Positions 1 to 8,951 of a stretch of DNA of 29,692 nt are shown here, one piece after another (position 1 is the stretch's first letter; every line of letters starts with the position of its first letter). The stretch is from assembly GCA_015163815.1 (NCBI GenBank), contig JAAOIJ010000125.1, forward strand, positions 1 to 29,692, given 5' to 3'. The DNA comes from Endozoicomonadaceae bacterium (GTDB taxonomy: Bacteria > Pseudomonadota > Gammaproteobacteria > Pseudomonadales > Endozoicomonadaceae). The position numbers were made by a program, and so were the translations under genes. The notes under the pieces are model-generated. The model saw only the letters and a list, made by a program, of their open reading frames with translations. It searched no databases and was not told the origin of the DNA.

Positions 1-176
1 GCCTAGATCAAAATGCAGTATTGCTACTGAAAGAAGCATTTATTGACCTCTCAAAACAAGAAGCTGCTAATTTGAAATTATCTGTACCTGAATTTTTACA
101 GACATTGCAAAACAATGAGACAAGTTTAAAGTTGATGATGCGTCTCTTTATATCTAAACTACAAGCATTAAATTAA
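1..176 (+). CDS. 3' end of an unrecognised gene (partial)
   Basis: An open frame enters from the left edge (codons from base 3) and ends at TAA 174-176, giving the last 57 residues of a protein. The visible part is probably all helical, with alternating Leu, Lys and Glu (for example LLLKEAFIDLSKQEAANLKL) and no Gly. It contains no motif I recognise and no membrane segment. The start, ribosome binding site and most of the protein lie outside the window, so no function is proposed. The next gene converges on it from the other side of a 359-bp gap. Confidence 0.55.
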   Translation, partial: LDQNAVLLLKEAFIDLSKQEAANLKLSVPEFLQTLQNNETSLKLMMRLFISKLQALN

Positions 177-195
177 TGAATAAGTAAGTCACTAA

Positions 196-392
196 TCGAT
201 CCTGAAGAAATCAATTTTTTTAAAATTTTGTAAAAAATATAAAAAAATTGATTTTATTTTTTTTAAAAAACAATTTAAACAACTTTATCATAGATATCAC
301 AGCTAAAAACATCAAACAGGATAAAAGCAAAACTAGTCTATCCAAGCAATCATCGCAAACGATGCTCAACTTCGCATAAAATATGCATTCAT
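196..392. repeat. Dispersed repeat, copy A
   Basis: Two blocks match a second locus at 20748-20898. Block 1 (196-221 against 20748-20773) agrees at 24 of 26 positions by eye. Block 2 (339-392 against 20842-20898) is almost identical apart from small indels and contains a short hairpin, CATCG-CAAA-CGATG. The spacer between blocks differs in length and sequence. I do not recognise the family. Confidence 0.55.
208..254. terminator. AT-only inverted repeat, possible bidirectional terminator
   Basis: Arms AAATCAATTTTTTT (208-221) and AAAAAAATTGATTT (241-254) are perfect reverse complements of 14 bp, separated by 19 bases, and T-runs follow in both directions. The position between two converging genes fits termination. 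The stem has only two G:C pairs, so an RNA hairpin would be weak, and it may instead be part of the dispersed repeat. Confidence 0.35.
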
Positions 393-535
393 CTCACTAC
401 TTTTCAGATCTGTCCATATCTCTATGTCAATTCTCATTAAGCAATCATCTTAAAAAGGCACTATAAAAACGTCGATTGTAGTTAAATTTTAAGATAATTT
501 ATGTTGATTATTTTAATTCATGATAAAACATGATC

Positions 536-3500
536 TTAAAAGTCAGCATTCGGTAAAGGTTTATGTATAGAAGCAATATAACTATAGACAACAGGCAGAA
601 TAAATAAAGTAAAGATAGTTCCTATACTTAACCCTGCAATAAGCACTAATCCTAAATGAAAACGACTAACAGCGCCTGGACCTGTTGCAAACAATAAAGG
701 CAATAATCCAGCTATTGTAGCAAAAGTTGTCATTAAAATCGGTCTTAATCTAGCATTCGCGGCATAAATAATTGCTTTATCTCTAGATAAAAGACTATTA
801 AGCTGTTGATGTTTAGCCACTTCACACATTAAAATACCATGTTTGCTTAACAAGCCAATCAAAGTAATAAGACCTAATTGTGTATAAATATTCATCGTAG
901 CCAATCCCCAAGCCATAAACACTAAAGCACCACTCACACCTAATGGGACGCTAATCAAAATAACCAGAGGATCTTTAAAGCTTTCAAATTGACAAGCTAA
1001 GACCAAAAAAATAAAAAATAATGCAAGTAAAAAAGCAATCAACAAAGTATTACCTTCTTCTATATATTGCTTAGCATTACCTAAGAAAGCATATTGATAA
1101 TCATTAGATAATTCTGTTTCAGCTAAATTCTTTAAAAAAGAAATTGCTTCGCCTATTGGCACTCCAGGAGTGGGCACTAATCCAATTGTGGCAGCATTCA
1201 TTTGATTGAAATGATTATACGAAAAAGGTTTGCTCACAAAATCAAAGGTAACAAAATTTCGAATTGGAACCAATTCACCTGAATTTGTTTTTACATAATA
1301 ATCATACAATGACTCAGGCGTAAAACGTTGATTTCGTTCAGCTTGCATTAAAATATCATAAGTCTTCCCATTTAAATTCAATTGACTGACACGCTTTTCA
1401 TTCATCATACTGGATAAAGTATCGGTTATTTGCCTCATAGATACACCATAGTGCATTAATTGATCGCGATCTACTTGAATACTCAATTGACCTGATGAAA
1501 AATTTAAATCGATTCTAGAAAATAAAAAATACGCAGGATTTTTTGTTAATTTTAATACTTTTTGAGCTTCTTCATAAAGAGATTCAAAAGATTGAAACGT
1601 TGTAATCACCAATTGAATAGGTAGACCTCTAACACCTCCTGGCAAACTAGGAAAAGCGAAAGGTGTAACATCTACAGCTGGAATATCAGACAGTAAATGT
1701 CTCAGTTTTCCAAGCATCCCATTAATTTTTGTTTTTCTTTGATCCCACAACTCTAACTTAGCAACTCCAAATCCTTGATTTTTATTTGGAAAACCTGCAA
1801 ATAAAATAGTAGACTCAACTTCTTTCACAGACGACAAAGTATTTCCAATCGTTTTCATTTCTTGTTCCATATGATCCAAATTAGCATTTTCAGAACCAGA
1901 AGCAATCATCATAATAGCACCTCGGTCTTCTATAGGAGCTAGTTCTTTAGGAATAAAGTATATTAAAATGGGTAAAATAATAAAAATAAAAGCTATCAAT
2001 ACAACAAATACAGGTCGATTTGACATAACACCTAGCAGCGCTTGATGATATATATTTGATATTTTGTCTAAAAATCGATCCACAATTTGTTTAAATCGAC
2101 TGTTGCTTGTTTTCGGTTTTAAAAAAATAGCACACATAGTGGGAGATAAAGTCAATGCAATAAAACCAGATATTAAAACAGCGCCTGATACAGTGAAAGC
2201 AAACTCTCTAAACAAAAAACTCGTAGCACCATTTAGCATAGTAATTGGAATATATACCGCTAATAAAGTTAAGGTCATACTAATAACAGGTAATGCAATT
2301 TCACGCGTCCCCAGTACAGCAGCTTTAAATGGCGTATACCCTTTTTCAATATAACGATCAACATTTTCAACAACAATAATAGCATCATCAACAACTAATC
2401 CAATTGCTAGCACCATGGCCAATAACGTCAAAATATTAAAGCTAAAACCAACCATATACATTAAAATAACCACCCCTAATAAAGATAAAGGGATCGTTAC
2501 AATAGGAATAGAAGCTGCTCGCCAGGAACCTAAAAATAAAACAATAATCAAAATAACAATTAAAATACCTTCTAATAAAGTACGTAATACTTCAAAAATA
2601 GAGGATTCAATCGCTATACTCACATCATACAACATATCCATTTTTAAAGATGAAGGAAAATTTGTCTCTAAATTCGCTAACGTTTTTTTCACTTGTTGAA
2701 CTAATACTAATGGATTAGCCTCTGAAGCTGAATCAACTGACATGACAACTGTTAATTTACCATTAGCGCAAGCACGACTTTCTTCACGTCCTGTCATAAA
2801 TTCAACTATCGCGACATCACTTAAACGAACGATTGATCCATCCTTGTCTGTTTTAATAATGAGTTGGCCCAAATCTTCTTCAGTATTAATTTGCGTATTT
2901 GCTGTGGCTTTCAAGGTATAGAGTTGATTTGAAATATTACCCAGCGCGGTTTGAAATGAATTCGCTTGTAATACGCCTAGAATCATATCAGTAGAAAAAC
3001 CATATAAAGCTAATTTAGCAGGATTTAACCAAATGCGCATAGCAAACTCACTACCGCCTAATAAAGTGATTTTACCCATACCAGGTACAGTCACCATAGC
3101 GGGTTTTACTATGCGTTGTAAATAATCAGTAATTTGACTACTACTCATTGAATCACTAATAAACCCAATATATAAAAGGGATGAAACAGTTTGTGTGTCT
3201 GAGGTAACAATAGGTGTTTGGGCGTCTTTGGGTAATTTATGCTGAATCGTATTAATACTGGTTAAAGCTTCAGTTAATGCATGATGAGCATTGGTATTTA
3301 ATTTCATGATCACTTCAATATGGCTGTACCCAAAGCCACTATTTGAAGTAATATAGTCGATTTGATCAATTTGAGAGACAGCTTCTTCAAGCGGTTGCGT
3401 AATCACACTTTGTATTAGCTCAGCATCAGCGCCATAGTAAAAAGTGTCTATTACAATTTTTGTGTACTGAACTTCTGGGTATTCTCTAACAGAGATTTTG

Positions 3501-3589
3501 CTAGTAAATAACAAACCAAATAATATAATAAAAAGACTAAGCGAAAGAGATAGAATAGGTCTGCAGATAAAAATATCAGTAAATTTCAT
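536..3589 (-). CDS. RND-family multidrug efflux permease (AcrB/MexB-like HAE1)
   Basis: This is the inner-membrane proton-driven pump of a tripartite efflux system, exporting drugs or amphiphiles from periplasm and membrane through an outer-membrane channel. At 1017 residues it has the usual family length. The N-terminus (KFTDIFICRPILS) is the typical RND start with TM1, followed by a large periplasmic porter loop (about 30-335). A TM block carries AIGLVVDDAIIVVENV with the paired proton-relay aspartates at D401/D402, and then come a second porter loop and a final TM block with GLLSKHGIL supplying the relay lysine. It lies 56 bp downstream of the adaptor gene in the same operon. No outer-membrane factor is encoded nearby, so it probably shares a TolC homologue made elsewhere. 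Substrate cannot be read from sequence. Confidence 0.93.
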   Translation of the reverse strand: MKFTDIFICRPILSLSLSLFIILFGLLFTSKISVREYPEVQYTKIVIDTFYYGADAELIQSVITQPLEEAVSQIDQIDYITSNSGFGYSHIEVIMKLNTNAHHALTEALTSINTIQHKLPKDAQTPIVTSDTQTVSSLLYIGFISDSMSSSQITDYLQRIVKPAMVTVPGMGKITLLGGSEFAMRIWLNPAKLALYGFSTDMILGVLQANSFQTALGNISNQLYTLKATANTQINTEEDLGQLIIKTDKDGSIVRLSDVAIVEFMTGREESRACANGKLTVVMSVDSASEANPLVLVQQVKKTLANLETNFPSSLKMDMLYDVSIAIESSIFEVLRTLLEGILIVILIIVLFLGSWRAASIPIVTIPLSLLGVVILMYMVGFSFNILTLLAMVLAIGLVVDDAIIVVENVDRYIEKGYTPFKAAVLGTREIALPVISMTLTLLAVYIPITMLNGATSFLFREFAFTVSGAVLISGFIALTLSPTMCAIFLKPKTSNSRFKQIVDRFLDKISNIYHQALLGVMSNRPVFVVLIAFIFIILPILIYFIPKELAPIEDRGAIMMIASGSENANLDHMEQEMKTIGNTLSSVKEVESTILFAGFPNKNQGFGVAKLELWDQRKTKINGMLGKLRHLLSDIPAVDVTPFAFPSLPGGVRGLPIQLVITTFQSFESLYEEAQKVLKLTKNPAYFLFSRIDLNFSSGQLSIQVDRDQLMHYGVSMRQITDTLSSMMNEKRVSQLNLNGKTYDILMQAERNQRFTPESLYDYYVKTNSGELVPIRNFVTFDFVSKPFSYNHFNQMNAATIGLVPTPGVPIGEAISFLKNLAETELSNDYQYAFLGNAKQYIEEGNTLLIAFLLALFFIFLVLACQFESFKDPLVILISVPLGVSGALVFMAWGLATMNIYTQLGLITLIGLLSKHGILMCEVAKHQQLNSLLSRDKAIIYAANARLRPILMTTFATIAGLLPLLFATGPGAVSRFHLGLVLIAGLSIGTIFTLFILPVVYSYIASIHKPLPNADF

Positions 3590-3645
3590 GTGTTTGCCTT
3601 TTTATTGTCTATTCTCATGCAAAAAAAGTTCAGCACATTGATCAA

Positions 3646-4752
3646 TTAATTTTCAACAGATGGCTGATTAATAATTTTAATCGGAATGCCTGGCCATAAT
3701 TTCATATGTCCAGATGTTACTAATTGATCACCTGACTTTAATCCTTGACTAACACGAGCAACCTCACCTTCAAAACCATTCATTTTAATCATTGTATTTT
3801 TAACAGAAGAATAGGTTATCTTTTTGGTTACATCAAAATAATCTTCTATGATATAGACTGATGTCCCATATAAATTAAAACTGACTGCCTGTAACGGAAT
3901 CACGAATTGATTTTTTTCTACTGGTAATTTAATTTTTACCTTGGCAAACATCCCTGTTTTTAGCTTTGCCATTGGATTAAGGATAGCAGCATGCACTAAT
4001 ATCATGCCAGCAGAGGACACAGATGAGTCAATTGCAATAATTTCACCTTGAAAAACAGTTTCAGGATAAGCATCGACTAATAAATCGACTGGAAGTCCTA
4101 TACTAACTTGTGAAATATTTTTTTGTGAAATAGTAAATTTAAAGCGTATTTTTTCTACATTATCAAGACGAAATAAAGGTTCTCCTATGGATATATATTG
4201 CCCTACAGATAAAGTATGCAGTCCTATGTTTCCAGAAAAGGGGGTCACCATTTTTTTTCTATCTAATTTTACTTGTAACCCATTCATTTTAGATTCAGAA
4301 GCATGATATTGCGCTTCTATTGTGTCAAATGCTTCTTGCGATATGACCTGTTCATGATATAACTGTTTAGCACGATTCCATTTATTCTTTAAAGCTAAAA
4401 AATGGCTTTTTTCTTCATTTAAAGCTGATTTTTCTAGTTCATCTTCTAAAGATAGGAGAATATCTCCTTTTTTAACATAATTTCCAGACTGAAAATATAT
4501 CTTTTGAATAATACCCGATTGATCATTTTTAAGCATCACGCCTTCAATAGAATGAATGGTTCCAATGGCATGCAAAACAGGCTGCCAAGTAGAAGGGGTG
4601 ACGGTTATCGTTTCAATAGCGGCAGGTGGAATTGGTAAGTTTTGAAATATTTTTTTAAGTAGCTGGCTTTTAAACAGATTAAAAGCAATCACTGTCCCAA
4701 ATAATAAAAATACAATAGACAGCATCATCACATACCATGTTTTCTTCCGCAT
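3646..4752 (-). CDS. RND efflux periplasmic adaptor (membrane fusion protein)
   Basis: This 368-residue protein bridges the pump to an outer-membrane channel. An N-terminal hydrophobic anchor (about 7-26) has no lipobox cysteine, so it is probably membrane-anchored rather than a lipoprotein. Next come a biotinyl-lipoyl-like half motif (GVMLKNDQSGIIQKIYFQSGNYVKKGDILLSL, split by the hairpin), an alpha-helical hairpin (about 109-163), the second lipoyl half (VTPFSGNIGLHTLSVGQYIS) and beta-barrel and membrane-proximal domains ending in GLKSGDQLVTSGHMKL. It is the first gene of the operon, read before the pump. The promoter should lie in the gap after 4752, but I find no clear -35/-10 pair or regulator gene there. 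Confidence 0.9.
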   Translation of the reverse strand: MRKKTWYVMMLSIVFLLFGTVIAFNLFKSQLLKKIFQNLPIPPAAIETITVTPSTWQPVLHAIGTIHSIEGVMLKNDQSGIIQKIYFQSGNYVKKGDILLSLEDELEKSALNEEKSHFLALKNKWNRAKQLYHEQVISQEAFDTIEAQYHASESKMNGLQVKLDRKKMVTPFSGNIGLHTLSVGQYISIGEPLFRLDNVEKIRFKFTISQKNISQVSIGLPVDLLVDAYPETVFQGEIIAIDSSVSSAGMILVHAAILNPMAKLKTGMFAKVKIKLPVEKNQFVIPLQAVSFNLYGTSVYIIEDYFDVTKKITYSSVKNTMIKMNGFEGEVARVSQGLKSGDQLVTSGHMKLWPGIPIKIINQPSVEN

Positions 4753-5161
4753 AATATAATACCAATCCTTTATTCAATAATATTGATTACACCATGAGAT
4801 CATATGTGATAGATAGCTTGAGCATTCTAATATACTGACAGTTTAACATGCTTTTTTAAAAATGAATAAGACATCAAGCTAGGTATAAGTCATCTTATGT
4901 TTTTATCGCAGTTCAAATCGAATATCAATTTTTTTTTATATTTCTCATTGACTGATATCGGAATGATTGATTTAAAAAATGCATTGAATATTGATTATCA
5001 GTTGACTATAATAGTTTATAATTTTTAACATCTACCTTGTAGGTATCGTCGAGTGATAAAATAGATGTAAAAAATAGTGTATCACAAAATCAATAAAATT
5101 GACATAAAATATAGGAACGACACATTCAACCAGATTCATAATGTTTAGCAAGGAAGCAATC
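4753..5161. other. Divergent intergenic region
   Basis: This gap of about 400 bp separates the leftward efflux operon from a small rightward gene. It is AT-rich and contains a sigma70-like promoter for the rightward gene (4984-5012). No convincing leftward promoter, operator palindrome or small gene is seen. Confidence 0.5.
4984..5012 (+). promoter_or_regulatory. Sigma70-type promoter for the small orphan gene
   Basis: TTGAAT (4984-4989) and TATAAT (5007-5012) are separated by exactly 17 bp, pointing toward the gene that starts at 5162. The transcript leader would be about 140 nt. Overlapping TA-rich matches make this a moderate call. Confidence 0.45.
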
Positions 5162-5716
5162 ATGATTCATAAATCTAAATTTTTTAACAAAAAAAAAAAC
5201 AGATCTCAGAATAAAGTCAATGTAACTAAAAAGATCAACATCTATCGTCATGCCTCTCAAAATAAAAAAAATATTTTATTATGTGGCTATTTAATTAAAA
5301 TTGAAGATTTCAGTTATGCTCGTTTGACAGCTATTTTAACAGATCACCTTTGTTTATCAAATCAACAAATACAGTCTATTTTAACAACAGTAAAAAATCA
5401 TTATGGGCATATTAGTCTCATGTGTTCCATGACCTCCATTAATTGTCTACCTGCTTTAAAAAAATCATTCAACAATCATAATCAAATCGTTGACAAGATT
5501 AAATTTCTGGAAAAAGAACTCAACAATATACAATCCATGTTACGCCCATTGTCTACGCGCTCGATGCATTTTTACCATACAATTATAGAGACATTACAAC
5601 ATCATCATGAGTTATGCTATGCTTTAAGTAATTACAGGACGCATGTTGGTACATTATTAAATCAAATAAAACAAATGCAGTCTATAGCAGAGTTGAATCA
5701 ACCAAGCCATTTCTGA
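5162..5716 (+). CDS. Hypothetical basic helical protein (orphan)
   Basis: I do not recognise this 184-residue protein. An ATG also occurs at 5141, but the one at 5162 is preceded by AAGGA seven bases upstream, so I start there. The N-terminus is very basic (MIHKSKFFNKKKNRSQNK) and no signal peptide or membrane span is evident. The rest looks helical, with a charged, coiled-coil-like stretch (IVDKIKFLEKELNNIQSML) in the middle and His-rich segments (LQHHHELCYALSNYRTHVG). It is a single-gene unit between a divergent efflux operon and a convergent hydrolase gene. Codon use and base composition match the neighbours. A small regulatory or effector protein is possible, but nothing shows this. Confidence 0.6.
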   Translation: MIHKSKFFNKKKNRSQNKVNVTKKINIYRHASQNKKNILLCGYLIKIEDFSYARLTAILTDHLCLSNQQIQSILTTVKNHYGHISLMCSMTSINCLPALKKSFNNHNQIVDKIKFLEKELNNIQSMLRPLSTRSMHFYHTIIETLQHHHELCYALSNYRTHVGTLLNQIKQMQSIAELNQPSHF

Positions 5717-5814
5717 AAATAAATCATGAAGCAATGAATATCATCAAAAGATGGTTATGATATCAGCATGATGGATACTTATTGATCGTTTAGGCTTAAG
5801 CACAATACCATTTA

Positions 5815-6480
5815 TCAACAGGGTATAGCAGGAACAATACGATTCATTCTTTTTTCTTCAGAAATAGTTGTTAATAAACCGTGTCCTGTGATAACCAAAG
5901 CTTTTTCATCTAAAGTATATAATTTCTCTCGAATAGAGCGTTGTAACTGCTCTTGATTTCCGCCCCATAAATCAGTTCGACCGACACTATGTCTAAATAA
6001 AGTATCTCCTGCAATTAACAAACAAGCTGATTCAAACCAAAAACTCATTGAGCCTGGAGTATGTCCCGGTGTATGCAATGCGATACCAGAACAACAAGGT
6101 AATACTTGCTCATCAACAATCCAATGCTGTGGATTAGGAATAGGTTGATACGGAATATTAAAAAAATTACATTGTAACTCTAAAGATTTCCATAATGAAA
6201 AGTCATGACGATTCAAATAAATCAAAGCACCTGTTAATTGATGCAGATCTCCGGCTGCTAAAATATGATCAAAATGAGCATGAGTGCAGATTAAGGCGCT
6301 AATATCTAAATGATGTTTTTTCGTGCGATTAAAAATATCGACAGCTTGGCCGCCTGGGTCAAAAACAAGACATTGCTTGGATGTTAAATCACCGATGATT
6401 GTGCAATTACATTGTAGAGGACCTACTGAAAAAACATCCACTAGCCAACGATTATCAATGACTTGATAATGATCATTCAT
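5815..6480 (-). CDS. Metallo-beta-lactamase-fold hydrolase (YcbL / glyoxalase II-like)
   Basis: This 221-residue protein has the two-metal MBL core. The HxHxDH motif is THAHFDH (H67, H69, D71, H72). H140 in HTPGHTPGS, D159 in IAGDTLF and H200 in ITGHG complete the metal ligands. Length and the motif order (DPGG, TPGHTPGS, GDTLF, GRTDL) resemble the single-domain YcbL-type glyoxalase II relatives, which hydrolyse S-lactoylglutathione or similar thioesters; true GloB has an extra C-terminal domain that is absent here. A GGA-containing ribosome site lies about 11 bases before the ATG. The gene starts 43 bp after pssA in the same direction and is probably co-transcribed. Exact substrate is uncertain. 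Confidence 0.85.
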   Translation of the reverse strand: MNDHYQVIDNRWLVDVFSVGPLQCNCTIIGDLTSKQCLVFDPGGQAVDIFNRTKKHHLDISALICTHAHFDHILAAGDLHQLTGALIYLNRHDFSLWKSLELQCNFFNIPYQPIPNPQHWIVDEQVLPCCSGIALHTPGHTPGSMSFWFESACLLIAGDTLFRHSVGRTDLWGGNQEQLQRSIREKLYTLDEKALVITGHGLLTTISEEKRMNRIVPAIPC

Positions 6481-6523
6481 TTTTATTAATTTCCTTTATC
6501 ACTGAACATTTTCATATCATATA

Positions 6524-7906
6524 TTACATAAATTTTTTTAAAAAATGATCTGCTCGAATACGCCTTAATCGGCCTAAAATACGCTTTACTGGATCAGGAT
6601 AAGAGACTGGATCATCCAGATCATGCGTTGAACGAACAACAGTGGTTCGTTGCATAATGATGTCATGTTCTTTTTGAAAGGCTATTTTCAGTTCTTGTGA
6701 TGGATCTTCAATGAATAAAGCATTTTCTAAGTCCAACCCCCAGGCTCTAGGGTTTAAATTACTACCTGTTAATAAATACTCTTTTTGATCAACACTCACG
6801 CCTTTCAGATGAAAACTATGATAATCATGACGCCAAATGCAAATTTTTAACAAATGATTGTCAATATAGGATTTATAATGAAGAATAAATTGCCTTAATA
6901 CTGTTTCATATAAGAAAGGCAAGGCGCCTAAAAAGGTAAATTGGGTTAGATCTTGAATATAAAAGTCACTTGCTTTTTTATCTCCTAAAACAAGCGTCAC
7001 GACAACATTTCGTTTCATAGCTTTCTTTAAGGTTTTTTTTAATTCAGAAGGCAAATTAAAGTAAGGTGTATACAAAATAACATTATTTTTTGAAGATTTA
7101 ATCATATCAATGATTGTTTTATTTAACTTATTACCTCGCCGACCAAACCCAATTAATGGTGTAATATAAGTCATACCCGCTTGATCAGATTGTATGCCTT
7201 TAAATTGATAACTCGCTTGTTTTAAAAATCGAATAGAATCTTTAATTTTGATACGAATTGCTTTAATAGAGGGTTTATTTTGATCAGTCAAAGAAGTCAC
7301 GGCTTCATTTTGATGACAAATATGTTGAACAAAGTCACTCATCGAATCAGATAATGCTTTATCCTGAATGACAATATATCGATCATAGCGATATCTATCT
7401 TTAAAATAGAAATAAATATTATTAATACTGGCACCTGAATATAAAACAGTCTCATCAAAAATAAACCCTTTTAGATGCATGACTCCTAAAAATTCTCGTT
7501 TTTTAACAGGTAGTCCATAAATTTTAATAGGGTAGCGACTTGCAGCATTACGCTGCAGGTAATAATCAGCATTAGATAATTTATGTTTTTCGCCAAATCT
7601 TTGTCGCTGAGCTCGATGAAAATCAACTAACAATACGATATCTATTGCAGGATTTCTTTCTTTTGAAAGATATAATGCTTCCAATATCGCTTCACCCACT
7701 TCGTCGTATTCAAAATATAAAGCGGATATATAAATTTTTTGAGTTGCTTGCTTAATTAACTCAAATATTTTCATTTGAAAGATTTTAGTCGAATATAAAA
7801 TTTCAATATGATTAGGCTGAACGCCTAACCGACCTGCATTTTCATTTTTCAAGGAACTATCATATAAACTCATGCGATACAAACCTATGTATTCGTCATA
7901 ATCCAT
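6524..7906 (-). CDS. pssA: CDP-diacylglycerol--serine O-phosphatidyltransferase (PssA, PLD-type)
   Basis: PssA makes phosphatidylserine from CDP-diacylglycerol and serine at the inner face of the membrane, the committed step to phosphatidylethanolamine. The protein is in the phospholipase D superfamily and aligns from memory with E. coli PssA along its length. Shared blocks include VDFHRAQR, NADYY, LGVMHLKGFIFDETVLYSGAS, TPYFNLP, GDKKASDFYI and LTGSNLNPRAWGLDLENA. Two HKD motifs are seen (H-L-K-G then D; H-L-K-G then D, with the second H about 222 residues after the first), as expected for the covalent His intermediate. A TTG start at 7915 is possible; I prefer the ATG at 7906, just behind TTGAGTG. 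The MBL hydrolase follows 43 bp downstream. Confidence 0.92.
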   Translation of the reverse strand: MDYDEYIGLYRMSLYDSSLKNENAGRLGVQPNHIEILYSTKIFQMKIFELIKQATQKIYISALYFEYDEVGEAILEALYLSKERNPAIDIVLLVDFHRAQRQRFGEKHKLSNADYYLQRNAASRYPIKIYGLPVKKREFLGVMHLKGFIFDETVLYSGASINNIYFYFKDRYRYDRYIVIQDKALSDSMSDFVQHICHQNEAVTSLTDQNKPSIKAIRIKIKDSIRFLKQASYQFKGIQSDQAGMTYITPLIGFGRRGNKLNKTIIDMIKSSKNNVILYTPYFNLPSELKKTLKKAMKRNVVVTLVLGDKKASDFYIQDLTQFTFLGALPFLYETVLRQFILHYKSYIDNHLLKICIWRHDYHSFHLKGVSVDQKEYLLTGSNLNPRAWGLDLENALFIEDPSQELKIAFQKEHDIIMQRTTVVRSTHDLDDPVSYPDPVKRILGRLRRIRADHFLKKFM

Positions 7907-8003
7907 GTCACTCAATAAATATTAGAGCATCATTAAAACAGAAAATAAACAAATCATATTAACGAAATTAGGATCAAAAGAACAGTAGTTTAAAAATTAA
8001 GAT

Positions 8004-8031
8004 TTTACAATTTTCTTATTTATCTTATAAT
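8004..8031 (+). promoter_or_regulatory. Sigma70-type promoter for fabI
   Basis: TTTACA (8004-8009) and TATAAT (8026-8031) are 16 bp apart. Transcription would begin near 8038, after the possible TTG start at 8034, which supports the ATG at 8067 as the fabI start. Confidence 0.6.
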
Positions 8032-8066
8032 ACTTGCACCAATTCGAAATGAAGAGTAAAGAGCAT

Positions 8067-8870
8067 ATGGCATTCCTAAAAGATAAGCGTATTTTAATTG
8101 TTGGCGTTGCTAGCAAATTATCCATTGCATCTGGCATCGCTCAAGCTATGCACGAACAAGGTGCACAGCTAGCCTTTACATACCAGAACGATAAATTAAA
8201 AGCGCGTCTTGAAGAGTATTCACTTGAATGGGGATCATCTCCTGATCTATGCTTTCCTTGTGATGTTGCTGATGACGCACAAATTGAAGCTGTTTTTTCA
8301 GAATCCGGCTTAAAAAAACATTGGGACAGTTTAGATGGAATCGTACACGCTGTAGGCTTTGCGCCTCGAGATCAAATTAATGGTGATTTTACGGAAGTCA
8401 CAACACGAGAAGGATTTAAAATTGCACATGATATTAGCACATATAGCTTTATTGCACTTGCAAAAGCCAGTCGATCTTTAATGGCAGGCCGAAATGGCTG
8501 TTTACTGACTTTAACGTATTTAGGTGCCAACAGCACGATGCCAAACTACAATGTCATGGGTGTAGCCAAAGCAGGCTTAGAAGCCAGTGTTCGCTGGTTA
8601 GCACATAGTTTAGGCCCAACAGGAACACGCGTTAATGCTGTCTCTGCTGGACCGATTAAAACATTAGCTGCGAGTGCAATTGGTGGTTTTAAAAAATTAC
8701 TCAAACAAAATGCACTTCGAGCCCCTTTACGACGCAATGTCACGCAATATGAAGTAGGCCATGTTGCTGCATTTTTATGCTCTGATTTAGCCAGTGGCAT
8801 AACAGGTGAAGTCACGTATGTTGACGCAGGATTTAGAAATGTGACAGCTAGCGAAGCAGAAGTAGAATAA
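8067..8870 (+). CDS. fabI: Enoyl-[acyl-carrier-protein] reductase (NADH), FabI
   Basis: FabI catalyses the last reduction of each fatty-acid elongation cycle (trans-2-enoyl-ACP to acyl-ACP) in the cytoplasm. The frame is open from a TTG at 8034, but the family start (MAFLKDKRILIVGVASK) and an AAAGAG site before the ATG at 8067 fix a 267-residue protein, close to the E. coli length. Seen are the Rossmann start with the FabI-type GVASKLSIASGIA, FTYQNDKL, HAVGFAPRDQ, and the active-site block TYLGANSTMPNYNVMGVAKAG with Y151, Y161 and K168 matching the Tyr-Tyr-Lys set. The C-terminus has GEVTYVDAGF. It is a short-chain dehydrogenase of the triclosan-target type. A hairpin follows, then the antiporter gene. 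Confidence 0.96.
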   Translation: MAFLKDKRILIVGVASKLSIASGIAQAMHEQGAQLAFTYQNDKLKARLEEYSLEWGSSPDLCFPCDVADDAQIEAVFSESGLKKHWDSLDGIVHAVGFAPRDQINGDFTEVTTREGFKIAHDISTYSFIALAKASRSLMAGRNGCLLTLTYLGANSTMPNYNVMGVAKAGLEASVRWLAHSLGPTGTRVNAVSAGPIKTLAASAIGGFKKLLKQNALRAPLRRNVTQYEVGHVAAFLCSDLASGITGEVTYVDAGFRNVTASEAEVE

Positions 8871-8885
8871 TCTAGCACTTTAGTT

Positions 8886-8924
8886 TATGCAAACTGCATT
8901 ATATCAAGGGTTTGCATATTTTTT
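8886..8924 (+). terminator. Hairpin with T-run after fabI
   Basis: TATGCAAAC (8886-8894) and GTTTGCATA (8910-8918) are a perfect 9-bp inverted repeat around a 15-base loop, followed by TTTTTT within a few bases. This fits a weak intrinsic terminator between fabI and the antiporter gene. Confidence 0.5.
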
Positions 8925-8951
8925 AAATGACTTTGCTAAGTGATATAATCC

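Larger units (their letters stand above)
177..535. other. AT-rich gap between convergent genes
   Basis: No coding frame is credible here. The stretch lies between the stop of the left-edge gene and the stop of the efflux pump gene. It holds a 14-bp perfect AT inverted repeat (208-221 with 241-254) and one copy of a dispersed repeat whose partner lies at about 20748-20898. The rest is low-complexity A/T sequence. Confidence 0.6.

Noticed and set aside
2064..2699. Two rightward frames of about 95 codons inside the efflux pump gene
   Set aside because: Both are antisense to a well-conserved RND gene and lack start signals.
5002..5022. TTGACT followed by TATAAT upstream of the small orphan gene
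   Set aside because: The gap is only 9 bp, too short for a sigma70 promoter; the 17-bp pair at 4984-5012 fits better.
8034..8066. TTG start adding 11 residues to FabI
   Set aside because: It lies at or before the likely transcription start and the conserved protein begins at the ATG at 8067.
8546..8878. 110-codon frame antisense to fabI
   Set aside because: It lies wholly over conserved fabI sequence, has no ribosome site, and its protein resembles nothing but a shadow of the opposite strand.
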